Assembly (NCBI RefSeq): GCF_004799345.1
Contig: NZ_SSMC01000002.1
Coordinates: forward strand, 124,001 to 188,000
Length of the DNA stretch: 64,000 nucleotides
Source of the DNA: Robertkochia marina
GTDB taxonomy: Bacteria; Bacteroidota; Bacteroidia; Flavobacteriales; Flavobacteriaceae
Reading direction: 5' to 3'
The position numbers and the translations under genes are program-made. Positions 16,054 to 23,778 of the stretch are shown in pieces. Below the pieces are notes generated by a model. That model saw nothing but the letters and a program-made list of their open reading frames with translations, made no database searches and was not told the DNA's origin. How positions within the stretch are numbered: position 1 is the stretch's first letter; every line of letters starts with the position of its first letter.

Positions 16054-16794
16054 TCATGAAATCCATGTGTGCTCCATTTTTTCGATAACCCAATGCCCTT
16101 CCTTATTTATCTTAATAATTATTCGTACTCCAATGCCATTCAGTCTTCCCATAACGTAACCCACATTTAAAATGCCATACGATTTTGATTTATCAAATAG
16201 TATTCTACTAAACCCAATGGACGCGGCGATGTGAAAATCATATTTCATACGCCATATTGTACTGTTGGAAGGGAACTGAGAAGCATATTGAAATATTAAG
16301 TTCTTCTTGTTGATTTTTAACTTTTTGAGGTTAATTTGATATTCGCTTTCATTAAGAAACTCTGAGCTATCAATTTGTATTGAATTGTTATCAAATGCTT
16401 CCTTTAGGTATTTTATATCATCCAGTTTAAGTTTATTTATTGTGTCTTGAATTATTAAGTAGACGGAAGTTGTATCTTTTTTTAATGAATCTTTTTTCTT
16501 CGTCCATTGATCCATCTGCGTTTTGTATTCAGAAGTTTTTTTCCACTTCTTATATGCGGCACTGTATCCATCCTTAAGATCATATCCTTTTTCTCTTAAA
16601 GTTTCTGGAGCTGGGGGTGGAGGAGGTGGAAGTAATCGATTGTCATAATACAAGGAATCGATGATTGTAGGAAATATTTCATAAAACACGGTCTGTTCTA
16701 ATTCAACGTAGGAATTGTTCTTTTTTTCTTGACCTCGAATACAGTGGGAAGAAATTATAGTCAAGACTAATATGAAAATATGATTCCGTTTCAT
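16054..16794 (-). CDS. Exported protein with polyproline segment
   Basis: The product is about 246 residues, with an N-terminal hydrophobic segment (IFILVLTIISSHCIRGQ) that could be a signal peptide or, through its cysteine, a lipoprotein signal. A run of proline (LLPPPPPPAPE, about residue 41) is followed by a highly charged helical part, then a C-terminal domain with GILNVGYVMGRLNGIGVRIIIKINKEG that looks like strands. No family is recognised. The ATG at 16794 was chosen because the nine upstream codons are translated attC. Confidence 0.65.
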   Translation of the reverse strand: MKRNHIFILVLTIISSHCIRGQEKKNNSYVELEQTVFYEIFPTIIDSLYYDNRLLPPPPPPAPETLREKGYDLKDGYSAAYKKWKKTSEYKTQMDQWTKKKDSLKKDTTSVYLIIQDTINKLKLDDIKYLKEAFDNNSIQIDSSEFLNESEYQINLKKLKINKKNLIFQYASQFPSNSTIWRMKYDFHIAASIGFSRILFDKSKSYGILNVGYVMGRLNGIGVRIIIKINKEGHWVIEKMEHTWIS

Positions 16795-16799
16795 ATGTG

Positions 16800-16979
16800 T
16801 GGTAACGGTCGGGCTATGCACAGGCGTGGTTGGCTGGCCTGGCTGACCATTGGGCCTTTTGCTTTGGAGGAGGCCAGGACAGCGAGCACATAGCTTTGGG
16901 TTTGTTCTAAATTTGAAGATAAGTAATATAGTCGAAACTTGTAGGAATGCTAGCGCTTGGGTATAGCCTCATGTTGTGT
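16800..16979 (-). repeat. attC site 25 (class 2)
   Basis: The core boxes are TGGTAAC and GTTGTGT. Confidence 0.9.
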
Positions 16980-17333
16980 TTAGTTTTGATATTCTGTTCG
17001 TTCTGGCGGCCATTCCATTTTTATTCTTTCAATTATTTGATTTCTATTTTGAGCCCATTCTGGATATCTTTTCCATTCTTTTTCGGAATTGAAATAGAGA
17101 ACTTTACTTTTTCTGCCTACAAGCATTTCTCCTTGAATTTCAATGCCTTTCCATTCATTTTCAATTTTCTCCTGATAAATAATATTGTCTCTTCCGGAAG
17201 ACTTTGTTCGCCATCCTCTTTTATTTTCTTTTGGGCGTTGAAACAGGAACCATTTAATGTTGTAGAACAATATTATTCCAATGATTATTAGAACAATTAA
17301 GGCTAAAACATTTATTATCAGTTTATAGATCAT
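16980..17333 (-). CDS. Single-pass membrane protein, unknown function
   Basis: The product is 117 residues: one membrane helix (about 5-27) followed by a basic, tryptophan-rich soluble part (RGWRTKSSGRDNIIY, EWKRYPEWAQNR, MEWPPERTEYQN). The stop codon touches the downstream core box. No family is recognised. Confidence 0.65.
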   Translation of the reverse strand: MIYKLIINVLALIVLIIIGIILFYNIKWFLFQRPKENKRGWRTKSSGRDNIIYQEKIENEWKGIEIQGEMLVGRKSKVLYFNSEKEWKRYPEWAQNRNQIIERIKMEWPPERTEYQN

Positions 17334-17361
17334 TGGTCTTGAGGTGGTTTCCCAAAATTAA

Positions 17362-17582
17362 ACACAACGGTCGGGCTATGCACCGGTGCGGTATGGGGCA
17401 GCTGGGCGACCTTTTGGCCTTCCTGCCCCTTGAGCTCGCTTGCGAGGTCATTTGGGGTGACGTTGGCGGAGGCCAGCAACCGAAACGAGGTGCATTTTTT
17501 CTTTTTTGTTCTGGAGATTTAGATAAAGAAAATAGGCTAATTCTTGTAGGATCTAGCACTGGGGTATAGCCTCATGTTGTGT
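17362..17582 (-). repeat. attC site 26 (class 1, enlarged)
   Basis: The core boxes are ACACAAC and GTTGTGT. It is 221 bp because of the same apex insert as sites 3 and 4. The upstream gene ends inside its right arm. Confidence 0.9.
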
Positions 17583-18048
17583 GTAGTTTGGTTTTTTTAA
17601 GGGCATACCATAGCAAAATTAACCCGATGGATGCTAGTAATATTCCTCCGGCAAGAAAGGCCATTTTTAATTCATTAGAAAAATAGTAGCCTAATGAATT
17701 TAATGTTTGTGAAAGCCTGGTATGCCCCATTATTCCAGATGGAAATAATGCAAATACAATTGAGGAGCTAATTAAGGTGTTTCCAATAGATTGCTTTGTA
17801 ATTAGTTTTATTAGGAGAGTCAATATGGTTAAGAATACTAGGGTATAAGTACTCCAAATTGAAATTTCGAAAAAGAATTGACTAACATCCGAAATGCCTC
17901 CAATTTTCTCTTGATCGAATTGAATTACGTTTTCCCATTTTTCTGAATTATATGAGATATTCAGACGACGGGAACCTTGAATGACGAAAAAGAACCCAAT
18001 AGATTCTATTAAAATTAATTTCGGATTTAGTGTTAGATTTTTTTTCAT
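17572..18048 (-). CDS. Four-helix membrane protein, unknown function
   Basis: The product is 158 residues with predicted membrane helices at about 9-25, 60-83, 88-104 and 128-150, and a larger loop (26-58) between the first two. The stop lies within the attC, four bases before the core box. The frame is open 35 codons upstream through the attC; the ATG at 18048 starts the recognisable protein. No family is recognised. Confidence 0.65.
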   Translation of the reverse strand: MKKNLTLNPKLILIESIGFFFVIQGSRRLNISYNSEKWENVIQFDQEKIGGISDVSQFFFEISIWSTYTLVFLTILTLLIKLITKQSIGNTLISSSIVFALFPSGIMGHTRLSQTLNSLGYYFSNELKMAFLAGGILLASIGLILLWYALKKTKLHTT

Positions 18049-18056
18049 CAAATTAC

Positions 18057-18240
18057 ACACAACGGTCGGGCTATGCACCGGTGCGGTATGGGGCAGCTGG
18101 GCGACCTTTTGGCTTTGGGGTTGGCGGAGACCAGCAACCTTAACGAGGTGCATTTTTTCTTTTTTGTTCAGGAGATTAAGATAAAGAAAATAGTCTAATT
18201 CTTGTAGGATCTAGCACTGGGGTATAGCCTCATGTTGGGC
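18057..18240 (-). repeat. attC site 27 (class 1)
   Basis: The core boxes are ACACAAC and GTTGGGC. The cassette it closes has about 170 AT-rich bases after its small gene in which I see nothing. Confidence 0.9.
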
Positions 18241-18411
18241 ATATGTGCGTATTTAATGGTTAATATTTTAATTTCTTCAGTTTTCCTTTCATCAGTTCAA
18301 TATGAAATTGAGTTTAGTCACTTTAATATAATTTTTTGGCAATTACTTTATCGTAAAGATTCCAATGTTACCACTGCTAATTTATTGTTTAAAGTGCGAA
18401 TTCTTTACCAA

Positions 18412-18591
18412 TTAAGTTTTGGACCTTTTTTCTTTTTTGAGAATCTCATATGTAAATCCATTTTGTAATGTGAAACCAACAACTAGTACACCAAGAATAT
18501 ATTTATAGTATTCAGATTCTTTTGCCCAAAAAGAAATTGCAACTATTACGATAGCCCAAATAATGGCATTGATAATTAATATTTTTTTCAT
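18412..18591 (-). CDS. Small membrane protein, 59 aa
   Basis: This short gene encodes MKKILIINAI, a first helix up to about residue 21 (ending ISFW), a short link KESEYYK, and a second hydrophobic stretch (YILGVLVVGFTLQNG) before a basic tail LKKEKRSKT. It is the only plausible minus-strand gene in its cassette. The start lies 41 bases from the upstream core box. The plus-strand frame over the same interval looks like chance. Confidence 0.6.
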   Translation of the reverse strand: MKKILIINAIIWAIVIVAISFWAKESEYYKYILGVLVVGFTLQNGFTYEILKKEKRSKT

Positions 18592-18631
18592 TTTACTTGT
18601 GATTAAAATTTTTATTAAATTCTTGGATTAT

Positions 18632-18810
18632 GCCCAACGGTCGGGCTATGCGCTGGCGTGGTTGGCTGGCCTGGCCCGTGGCGTTGGCCTTTACCTCTGG
18701 CCGGGGCCAGGGCAGCGAGCACATAGCTTTGGTTTTGTTTGGATGATCAAGATATGTAAAATAGTCTAAACTTGTAGGAAGTAGCGCTTGCGTATAGCCT
18801 CATGTTGTAA
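18632..18810 (-). repeat. attC site 28 (class 2)
   Basis: The core boxes are GCCCAAC and GTTGTAA. The body matches sites 10 and 17. Confidence 0.9.
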
Positions 18811-18814
18811 CGCG

Positions 18815-19408
18815 TTATTTTTTTATTCTTCCGGGTCTTCCCTTTAAGTGGTCATCGATTGCCAGGTATGCAGATTCTGGTATTCTGTTTAAAGATTTTT
18901 CGTTTTCAATTAAGTCTCTTATCTGATTAAAATAGTTTGGTGGGGCATGACGGAACATTGTGGTAATTTTTATTACCTCTGATTTACAATTGTAATCATC
19001 TAATTTTGGCCAACCATACTCCCCAATTATCTTTAAAAGTTTAGTTGTGTTTTTAATGTCAATTTCAATTTGTAGCTGTCGTATTGAATCATTTGACTCT
19101 AGGATGTACCTAGGTTTAATTTCGCGTTTGAATAATGTATAAGCCAATAGCTTTAAGCTATCATTTTGTTTGTTGGATAAATTGGCCGAATTTTTTTTTG
19201 ATTCCTGTTCTTTTTTAAGGGAATCTAGTATTCTATTATATACTTCTGCTGGACTTCCACCATCTAATTTGGCGCCACGATATTTTTGGTCTTCCAAATA
19301 CATTTCTTTTAGCATTTGACAGGAAATGGGCTGTTCCTTTAGATCTTGGGCAAGAGCTGATTTATTTGATATTGTTAGGAAGATAAATATGAAAACGATG
19401 TTTTTCAT
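18815..19408 (-). CDS. Exported protein, possibly DUF6624-like
   Basis: The product is 197 residues with a signal peptide cleaved after ALA (about residue 20). The segment IKNTTKLLKIIGEYGWPKLDD, followed by a distant MFRHAPPNYF and a C-terminal segment, recalls the DUF6624 pattern (NTxxLxxIIxxYGWP, then a histidine-containing HAD-like segment). The match is partial, and I regard it as a diverged member at best. A short KKEQESKKNSANL linker lies in the middle. Confidence 0.65.
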   Translation of the reverse strand: MKNIVFIFIFLTISNKSALAQDLKEQPISCQMLKEMYLEDQKYRGAKLDGGSPAEVYNRILDSLKKEQESKKNSANLSNKQNDSLKLLAYTLFKREIKPRYILESNDSIRQLQIEIDIKNTTKLLKIIGEYGWPKLDDYNCKSEVIKITTMFRHAPPNYFNQIRDLIENEKSLNRIPESAYLAIDDHLKGRPGRIKK

Positions 19409-19414
19409 AATGCG

Positions 19415-19622
19415 TTACAACGGTCGGGCTATGCACCGGTGCGGTATGGGGCAGCTGGGCGACCTTTTGGCTCCCGAACCGATAACTCGGTGAGGGATCT
19501 GTTTGGAGGAGACCAGCAACCTTAACGAGGTGCATTTTTTCTTTTTTGTTCAGGTGATTAAGATAAAGAAAATAGTCTAATTCTTGTAGGATCTAGCACT
19601 GGGGTATAGCCTCTTGTTGTAG
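19415..19622 (-). repeat. attC site 29 (class 1, with insert)
   Basis: The core boxes are TTACAAC and GTTGTAG. The apex has an unrelated insert (CTCCCGAACCGATAACTCGG, then TGAGGGATC) not seen in other sites. Confidence 0.88.
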
Positions 19623-19631
19623 GGCGTTTTA

Positions 19632-20210
19632 TTATTCGTTAATTTCTTTAAATGTCAGTTCATTTCTTGATTTACTTATTTCAATTTTTCTGAATGTAGG
19701 GGCATATCCTTTTTGTCCGCTAGGTTCGAAAAACTCTCGAATAAAAGCATTTTCGGTTTCATAGTTTTGAGTCACCTTTGGGCCAAAATATCTGTTGCCT
19801 GATAAATAAAGTAAAGTGTCAACCGAACTTTTTTCGGATTGAAAATTTTCTGACTTTTTTATTTCGTTTATAGCTTTCCTTTTGTCACTTCCTGATATTT
19901 CTATAGTGAAAGTATGATAGTAGTCTCCTATGGCTGAACTAGATTCATTATGTACAACTTTAAATTCATCCATTAATTCTATCCCTTGTTCTTCTACAAA
20001 AAATCTAGCATCTTCCTTGGTGAAAAACTCATCCTCAAAATAGATAAAAACTCCTGATATTAGAACTATTAGACCATAAATGAGCGTTATGGATTTTGCT
20101 GCTTTGGGATGTCCACTTGATTTTATTGCCCAATGAATAAACCAACCAGCGCCAATTGGTATTCCAATGAATACAATTATTAATATGACTATGAAAAAGA
20201 ATGTGCTCAA
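19632..20210 (-). CDS. Membrane protein with soluble C-terminal domain
   Basis: The product is 192 residues with two N-terminal membrane helices (about 4-30 and 37-56) and an extended soluble domain (from about 60) that contains EDARFFVEEQGIELMDEFKV, a TIEISGSDKRKAINEI segment and RKIEISKSRNELTF. This looks like an alpha-beta domain exposed on one side of the inner membrane. No family is recognised. Confidence 0.68.
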   Translation of the reverse strand: MSTFFFIVILIIVFIGIPIGAGWFIHWAIKSSGHPKAAKSITLIYGLIVLISGVFIYFEDEFFTKEDARFFVEEQGIELMDEFKVVHNESSSAIGDYYHTFTIEISGSDKRKAINEIKKSENFQSEKSSVDTLLYLSGNRYFGPKVTQNYETENAFIREFFEPSGQKGYAPTFRKIEISKSRNELTFKEINE

Positions 20211-20237
20211 TTTGATTTACTGGCTTTTACTAATGCC

Positions 20238-20422
20238 CTACAACGGTCGGGCTATGCACCGGTGCGGTATGGGGCAGCTGGGCGACCTTTTGGCCTTTGG
20301 CGTTGGCGGAGACCAGCAACCTTAACGAGGTGCATTTTTTCTTTTTTGTTCAGGAGATTAAGATAAAGAAAATAGTCTAATTCTTGTAGGATCTAGCACT
20401 GAGGTATAGCCTCATGTTAGCA
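20238..20422 (-). repeat. attC site 30 (class 1)
   Basis: The core boxes are CTACAAC and GTTAGCA. It belongs to the second SRPBCC cassette; its body differs at several bases from site 20 of the first copy. Confidence 0.9.
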
Positions 20423-20435
20423 TACGTACCTTTTT

Positions 20436-20909
20436 TTATTTTAAAACTGATTTCCATTTTTCAGTTTCAGCAAATTCTTTGATTATCTTATTTCTTTTCT
20501 CCAATAAGTTTTTCATGTATGTCTTTAAAAACAAGGAGTTAGCCAATTGTCCCAGAAAACCCATAGGGGCTTGAAATTCAAATTTATCAATCATTAGGAC
20601 TCCATCTTCTTTATTTTCAAAAATATGCTGATGCTTAAAAGACTTAAAAGCCCCTTCAACCATTTCGTCTGTAAAGTAATGTGGTGAACTGAATTCGGTG
20701 ATTTTAGAGGTTAGTTTTTGTGTTATACCAAAATGTTTGGCTTTCCAGGTTACCCATTCATTTAAGTTTATTAACCCTTTAGTTTTTCCAGCAATTGCTT
20801 CCTCTTTTGTATGTTCAGTAGAAATTTTATGAAGATCAATACTTCGAGCTAAATCGAAGACAATTTTTCTTTCAGATTTGATGTAGGTTGTTAATTCTAT
20901 TATGGGCAT
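20436..20909 (-). CDS. SRPBCC family protein, copy 2
   Basis: The protein is identical to the one encoded at 13048-13521, and the DNA is nearly identical, including both core boxes and the leader. The copies lie 7.4 kb apart and are separated by nine unrelated cassettes. The attC sites on the downstream side differ slightly, so the copy was either made a while ago or its attC was later homogenised with neighbours. Confidence 0.8.
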   Translation of the reverse strand: MPIIELTTYIKSERKIVFDLARSIDLHKISTEHTKEEAIAGKTKGLINLNEWVTWKAKHFGITQKLTSKITEFSSPHYFTDEMVEGAFKSFKHQHIFENKEDGVLMIDKFEFQAPMGFLGQLANSLFLKTYMKNLLEKRNKIIKEFAETEKWKSVLK

Positions 20910-20922
20910 TCTTCGGTATGTA

Positions 20923-21102
20923 TGCTAACGGTCGGGCTATGCACAGGCGTGGTTGGCTGGCCTGGCTGACCTTTGGGCCTTTTGCTTTGGAGGAGGCCAG
21001 GGCAGCGAGCACATAGCATTTGGTTTATTCTGAATTTGAAGATAATGAATATAGTCGAAACTTGTAGGAATGATAGCGCTTGGGTATAGCCTAATGTTAT
21101 GT
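20923..21102 (-). repeat. attC site 31 (class 2)
   Basis: The core boxes are TGCTAAC and GTTATGT. Confidence 0.9.
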
Positions 21103-21113
21103 GCTGTCTGCTT

Positions 21114-21341
21114 TTATTTTTTCTTTTTAAAGCTAATTATGAAGCTGATTGTTATCGTTATTATTCCGATGGCAATTAAGACTATTGCTTCAATTATTTC
21201 ACCAAGGCCTCCAAGACCAGAGTCATTTTTTCTTAAAAATTCAAGCCCATTGTGATATCCATATTTATAGACCCCGATCATTAAAATTACTAGCCCGATC
21301 GTTCTTACAGAATTTATTAATAGAGATCTAGTTTTTATCAA
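21114..21341 (-). CDS. Small two-helix membrane protein
   Basis: The product is 75 residues with two membrane helices (about 11-28 and 46-70), a glycine-rich link (SGLGGLGEIIE) and a basic KKKK end. Tail and spacing fit a small inner-membrane protein. No family is recognised. The plus-strand frames over it are shadows. Confidence 0.6.
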   Translation of the reverse strand: MIKTRSLLINSVRTIGLVILMIGVYKYGYHNGLEFLRKNDSGLGGLGEIIEAIVLIAIGIITITISFIISFKKKK

Positions 21342-21381
21342 TTGATTTCTTTAATAAGAATTAAGAGATGCTCCAGATTGC

Positions 21382-21561
21382 ACATAACGGTCGGGCTATG
21401 CACAGGCGTGGTTGGCTGGCCTGGCTGACCTTTGGGCCTTTTGCTTTGGAGGAGGCCAGGGCAGCGAGCGCATAGCTTTGGGTTTGTTCTGGTTTTGAAG
21501 ATAAGGAATATAGTCGAAACTTATCAGAATGATAGCGCTTGGGTATAGCCTCATGTTATGT
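21382..21561 (-). repeat. attC site 32 (class 2)
   Basis: The core boxes are ACATAAC and GTTATGT. The body is almost the same as sites 25 and 31. Confidence 0.9.
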
Positions 21562-22140
21562 GCTGTTAGCTTTCTTTTCAATTTTGGAAAGTAACTCTTG
21601 GTAAACTTTTTTAACCTCAGGAATATTATCTAAAGTATATCTGTAATCCAGATTAATCGACCTTTTTCGAAGAATTAATTTTCCCCATTCAAATTTATCT
21701 TTTGGATCTGACTCCCAGAATTTATCATATTCACCAAGAATGATGAATCCGGAATTATAGGCATTTTCTCTTAAAACCATTCTAGGGAAATCATTAAACG
21801 GAAAGCTTTTTAATATTTGATCTTTGGATTTGTTATATATAATTAATCTTTTGTTTGTTATTAGGTATTCTAATCTTTTAATTTTAATCCATCGAAGCAC
21901 TAATGAGAAGCTAGACTTAATAATCATCAAGGAACTCACAATAACTAACCAGAAAAGATATTCGTTTCCGTTTAGATATGCTGGTAAAAATTGAGTTAAT
22001 CCTAATATCCCCAAGGTGAATAACAGAAAGTGCAGAAAATCTTCATTTCGAAATTGTAATCCAGTAGTTTTATTGAGTTTTGCTTCCAATACTTCATCAG
22101 CTCTCAATTGATTCCAAATTGCATGTTCTTTCAATTTCAT
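21556..22140 (-). CDS. Bacterial PH-like membrane protein
   Basis: The product is 194 residues: an N-terminal segment, two membrane helices (about 33-53 and 62-84) and then the sequence RLEYLITNKRLIIYNKSKDQ, the signature strand pair of bacterial PH domains. A further strand region and a C-terminal helix (VKKVYQELLSKIEKK) follow. This matches bPH_2-type proteins anchored in the membrane, of unknown role. The stop codon lies within the downstream core box. Confidence 0.78.
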   Translation of the reverse strand: MKLKEHAIWNQLRADEVLEAKLNKTTGLQFRNEDFLHFLLFTLGILGLTQFLPAYLNGNEYLFWLVIVSSLMIIKSSFSLVLRWIKIKRLEYLITNKRLIIYNKSKDQILKSFPFNDFPRMVLRENAYNSGFIILGEYDKFWESDPKDKFEWGKLILRKRSINLDYRYTLDNIPEVKKVYQELLSKIEKKANST

Positions 22141-22176
22141 TACTTAATCATTTTAGCATGGAGTTTTGCTAATTGC

Positions 22177-22381
22177 ACATAACGGTCGGGCTATGCACCG
22201 GTGCGGCATGGGGCAGCTGGGCGACCTTTGGGCCTTTGGCGTTCCTGCCTGCCGGCAGGCAGGGGAGGAGACCAGCAACCTTAACGAGGTGCATTTTTTC
22301 TTTTTTGTTCTGGAGATTAAGATAAAGAAAATAGTCTAATTCTTGTAGGATCTAGCACTGGGGTATAGCCTCAAGTTCTAC
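22177..22381 (-). repeat. attC site 33 (class 1, with palindrome insert)
   Basis: The left core box is ACATAAC. The right core box GTTCTAC departs from GTTRRRY. The palindrome CCTGCCTGCCGGCAGGCAGG lies at 22244-22263. Confidence 0.88.
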
Positions 22382-23013
22382 GCAGTTTTTATTTTATTAA
22401 TGTTTTTCATTTGGTTGTTAAACCTAGAAATTTCAATTTCTAAATTCTTTTGTCCATTCGACCATTCCGTGAACTTCGGTAAAAATTTTTCCATTTCGGA
22501 AGTCCCGTTGATCTTGTCAGTCCAGTTTAATGCAGCCATAGCGTCTTTCTGATCGTAGTCAAGGTCTTTTCGAGTAAGGTAGTAGTCCAAATATCTTTTT
22601 AAAAAGTCAATTCCGTTTTCTGAATTGAAACTAGCGAGAGCTAAACAATAACCTGTTCCTGCGTAACTAACTTGACTTTTAAGAAGATGAATTCCGATGA
22701 TTGTTTCTAAATCGCGGTAATCATTAATTACTGAAAAATGGGCACCGACAATTCGAGTCCGCCAATTGAAATCTCCAAGTAATTTTTTGGCGATATCCAA
22801 TGTCAGTTCAATTCGAATTGGATTGAAATTTTTGATGTATTCATCGGGATTGTTGATTGAAAACATATAAAATGGATGAACCCATTTTTTAATAAATTCC
22901 AATTCTAGTTTATGTCCGTTATCATGATGTTCAAGTATTTCAAATGGGCTTTTATGTTGAACCGTAGCTCCGGCAACATGTAATTCTAGTTGTTTTTTAA
23001 TCTTTTCGTCCAT
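22378..23013 (-). CDS. DUF6000-like protein
   Basis: The product is 211 residues and soluble. The central part WRTRIVGAHFSVINDYRDLETIIG, the following SQVSYAGTGYCLALASF, and an acidic stretch with LDYYLTRKDLDYDQKDAMAALNW match what I remember of DUF6000 proteins, which are frequent in small mobile immunity-like or accessory loci of unknown function. The ATG at 23013 was chosen since the upstream 32 codons are translated attC. The stop lies within the core box. Confidence 0.7.
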   Translation of the reverse strand: MDEKIKKQLELHVAGATVQHKSPFEILEHHDNGHKLELEFIKKWVHPFYMFSINNPDEYIKNFNPIRIELTLDIAKKLLGDFNWRTRIVGAHFSVINDYRDLETIIGIHLLKSQVSYAGTGYCLALASFNSENGIDFLKRYLDYYLTRKDLDYDQKDAMAALNWTDKINGTSEMEKFLPKFTEWSNGQKNLEIEISRFNNQMKNINKIKTA

Positions 23014-23027
23014 TTGGTGCAAATTGC

Positions 23028-23209
23028 GTAGAACGGTCGGGCTATGCACCGGTGTGGTATGGGGCCGCTGGGCGACCTTTTGGCCTTTGGCGTTGGCGGA
23101 GACCAGCAACCTTAACGAGGTGCATTCTTTTTTTGTTCAGGAGATTAAGATAAAGAAAATAGTCTAATTCTTGTAGGATCTAGCACTGGGGTATAGCCTC
23201 ATGTTGTGC
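23028..23209 (-). repeat. attC site 34 (class 1)
   Basis: The core boxes are GTAGAAC and GTTGTGC. GTAGAAC mirrors the odd GTTCTAC box at the other end of the same cassette. Confidence 0.88.
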
Positions 23210-23218
23210 ACTGTTTTT

Positions 23219-23575
23219 TTATTTTCTGACTCCCATTTCCTTGAATGCATGGAACTCACATATTAGCATTTCGTTTAATGCGTTTTTATCACATCCTTCC
23301 CAAGTGCATTTTTTGCTACTAGTACCTCTGTGTTTTTTTAATAATTCAATTCTCAAGCTTTGGTCATCATATTCAGTCCAGTTTTCACTTGATTCAAGTC
23401 GGACAAAAAATTGTTCCTGGTACTTATCTACTTCGTCCAGTCGCCAAAAAGAATTATCTAATTTATTCCGGTATAATCTGTACCAGTTTCTACAATCAAT
23501 TAATTCAAATTGTGATTCAATTAGTTTCAGGATATTCTGATCAGCGTAATATATTTTTTCGGTTAGTAAGGTCAT
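23219..23575 (-). CDS. Small protein with zinc-finger-like CCCH motif
   Basis: The product is 118 residues. An acidic aromatic N-terminal part (DCRNWYRLYRNKLDNSFWRLDEVDKYQ) is followed by a C-terminal CTWEGCDKNALNEMLICEFH, in which Cys-x4-Cys...Cys-x2-His could bind zinc. No known family is recognised. The cassette is the second from the recombinase. Confidence 0.68.
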   Translation of the reverse strand: MTLLTEKIYYADQNILKLIESQFELIDCRNWYRLYRNKLDNSFWRLDEVDKYQEQFFVRLESSENWTEYDDQSLRIELLKKHRGTSSKKCTWEGCDKNALNEMLICEFHAFKEMGVRK

Positions 23576-23587
23576 TTTTTAAATAGT

Positions 23588-23767
23588 GCACAACGGTCGG
23601 GCTATGCACAGGCGTGGTTGGCTGGCCTGGGCGACCTTTTGGCCTTTGGCGTTGGAGGAGAACAGGGCAGCGACCGCATAGCTTTGGTTTGGTTGTGGAT
23701 TTGAAGATAAGTAATATAGTCGAAACTTGTCAGAATTGTAGCGCTTGCGTATAGCCTCATGTTGTGG
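23588..23767 (-). repeat. attC site 35 (class 2)
   Basis: The core boxes are GCACAAC and GTTGTGG. This is the attC nearest to the recombinase. Confidence 0.9.
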
Positions 23768-23778
23768 TCTGTGCTTTT

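Noticed and set aside
18232-18468. Plus-strand 78-codon frame
   Set aside because: It starts in an attC core and overlaps a better minus-strand small gene; its composition is that of AT-rich non-coding DNA.
156-23767. CRISPR array
   Set aside because: The repeats are 139-222 bp, imperfectly palindromic, unevenly spaced and separated by genes. No cas genes are present.
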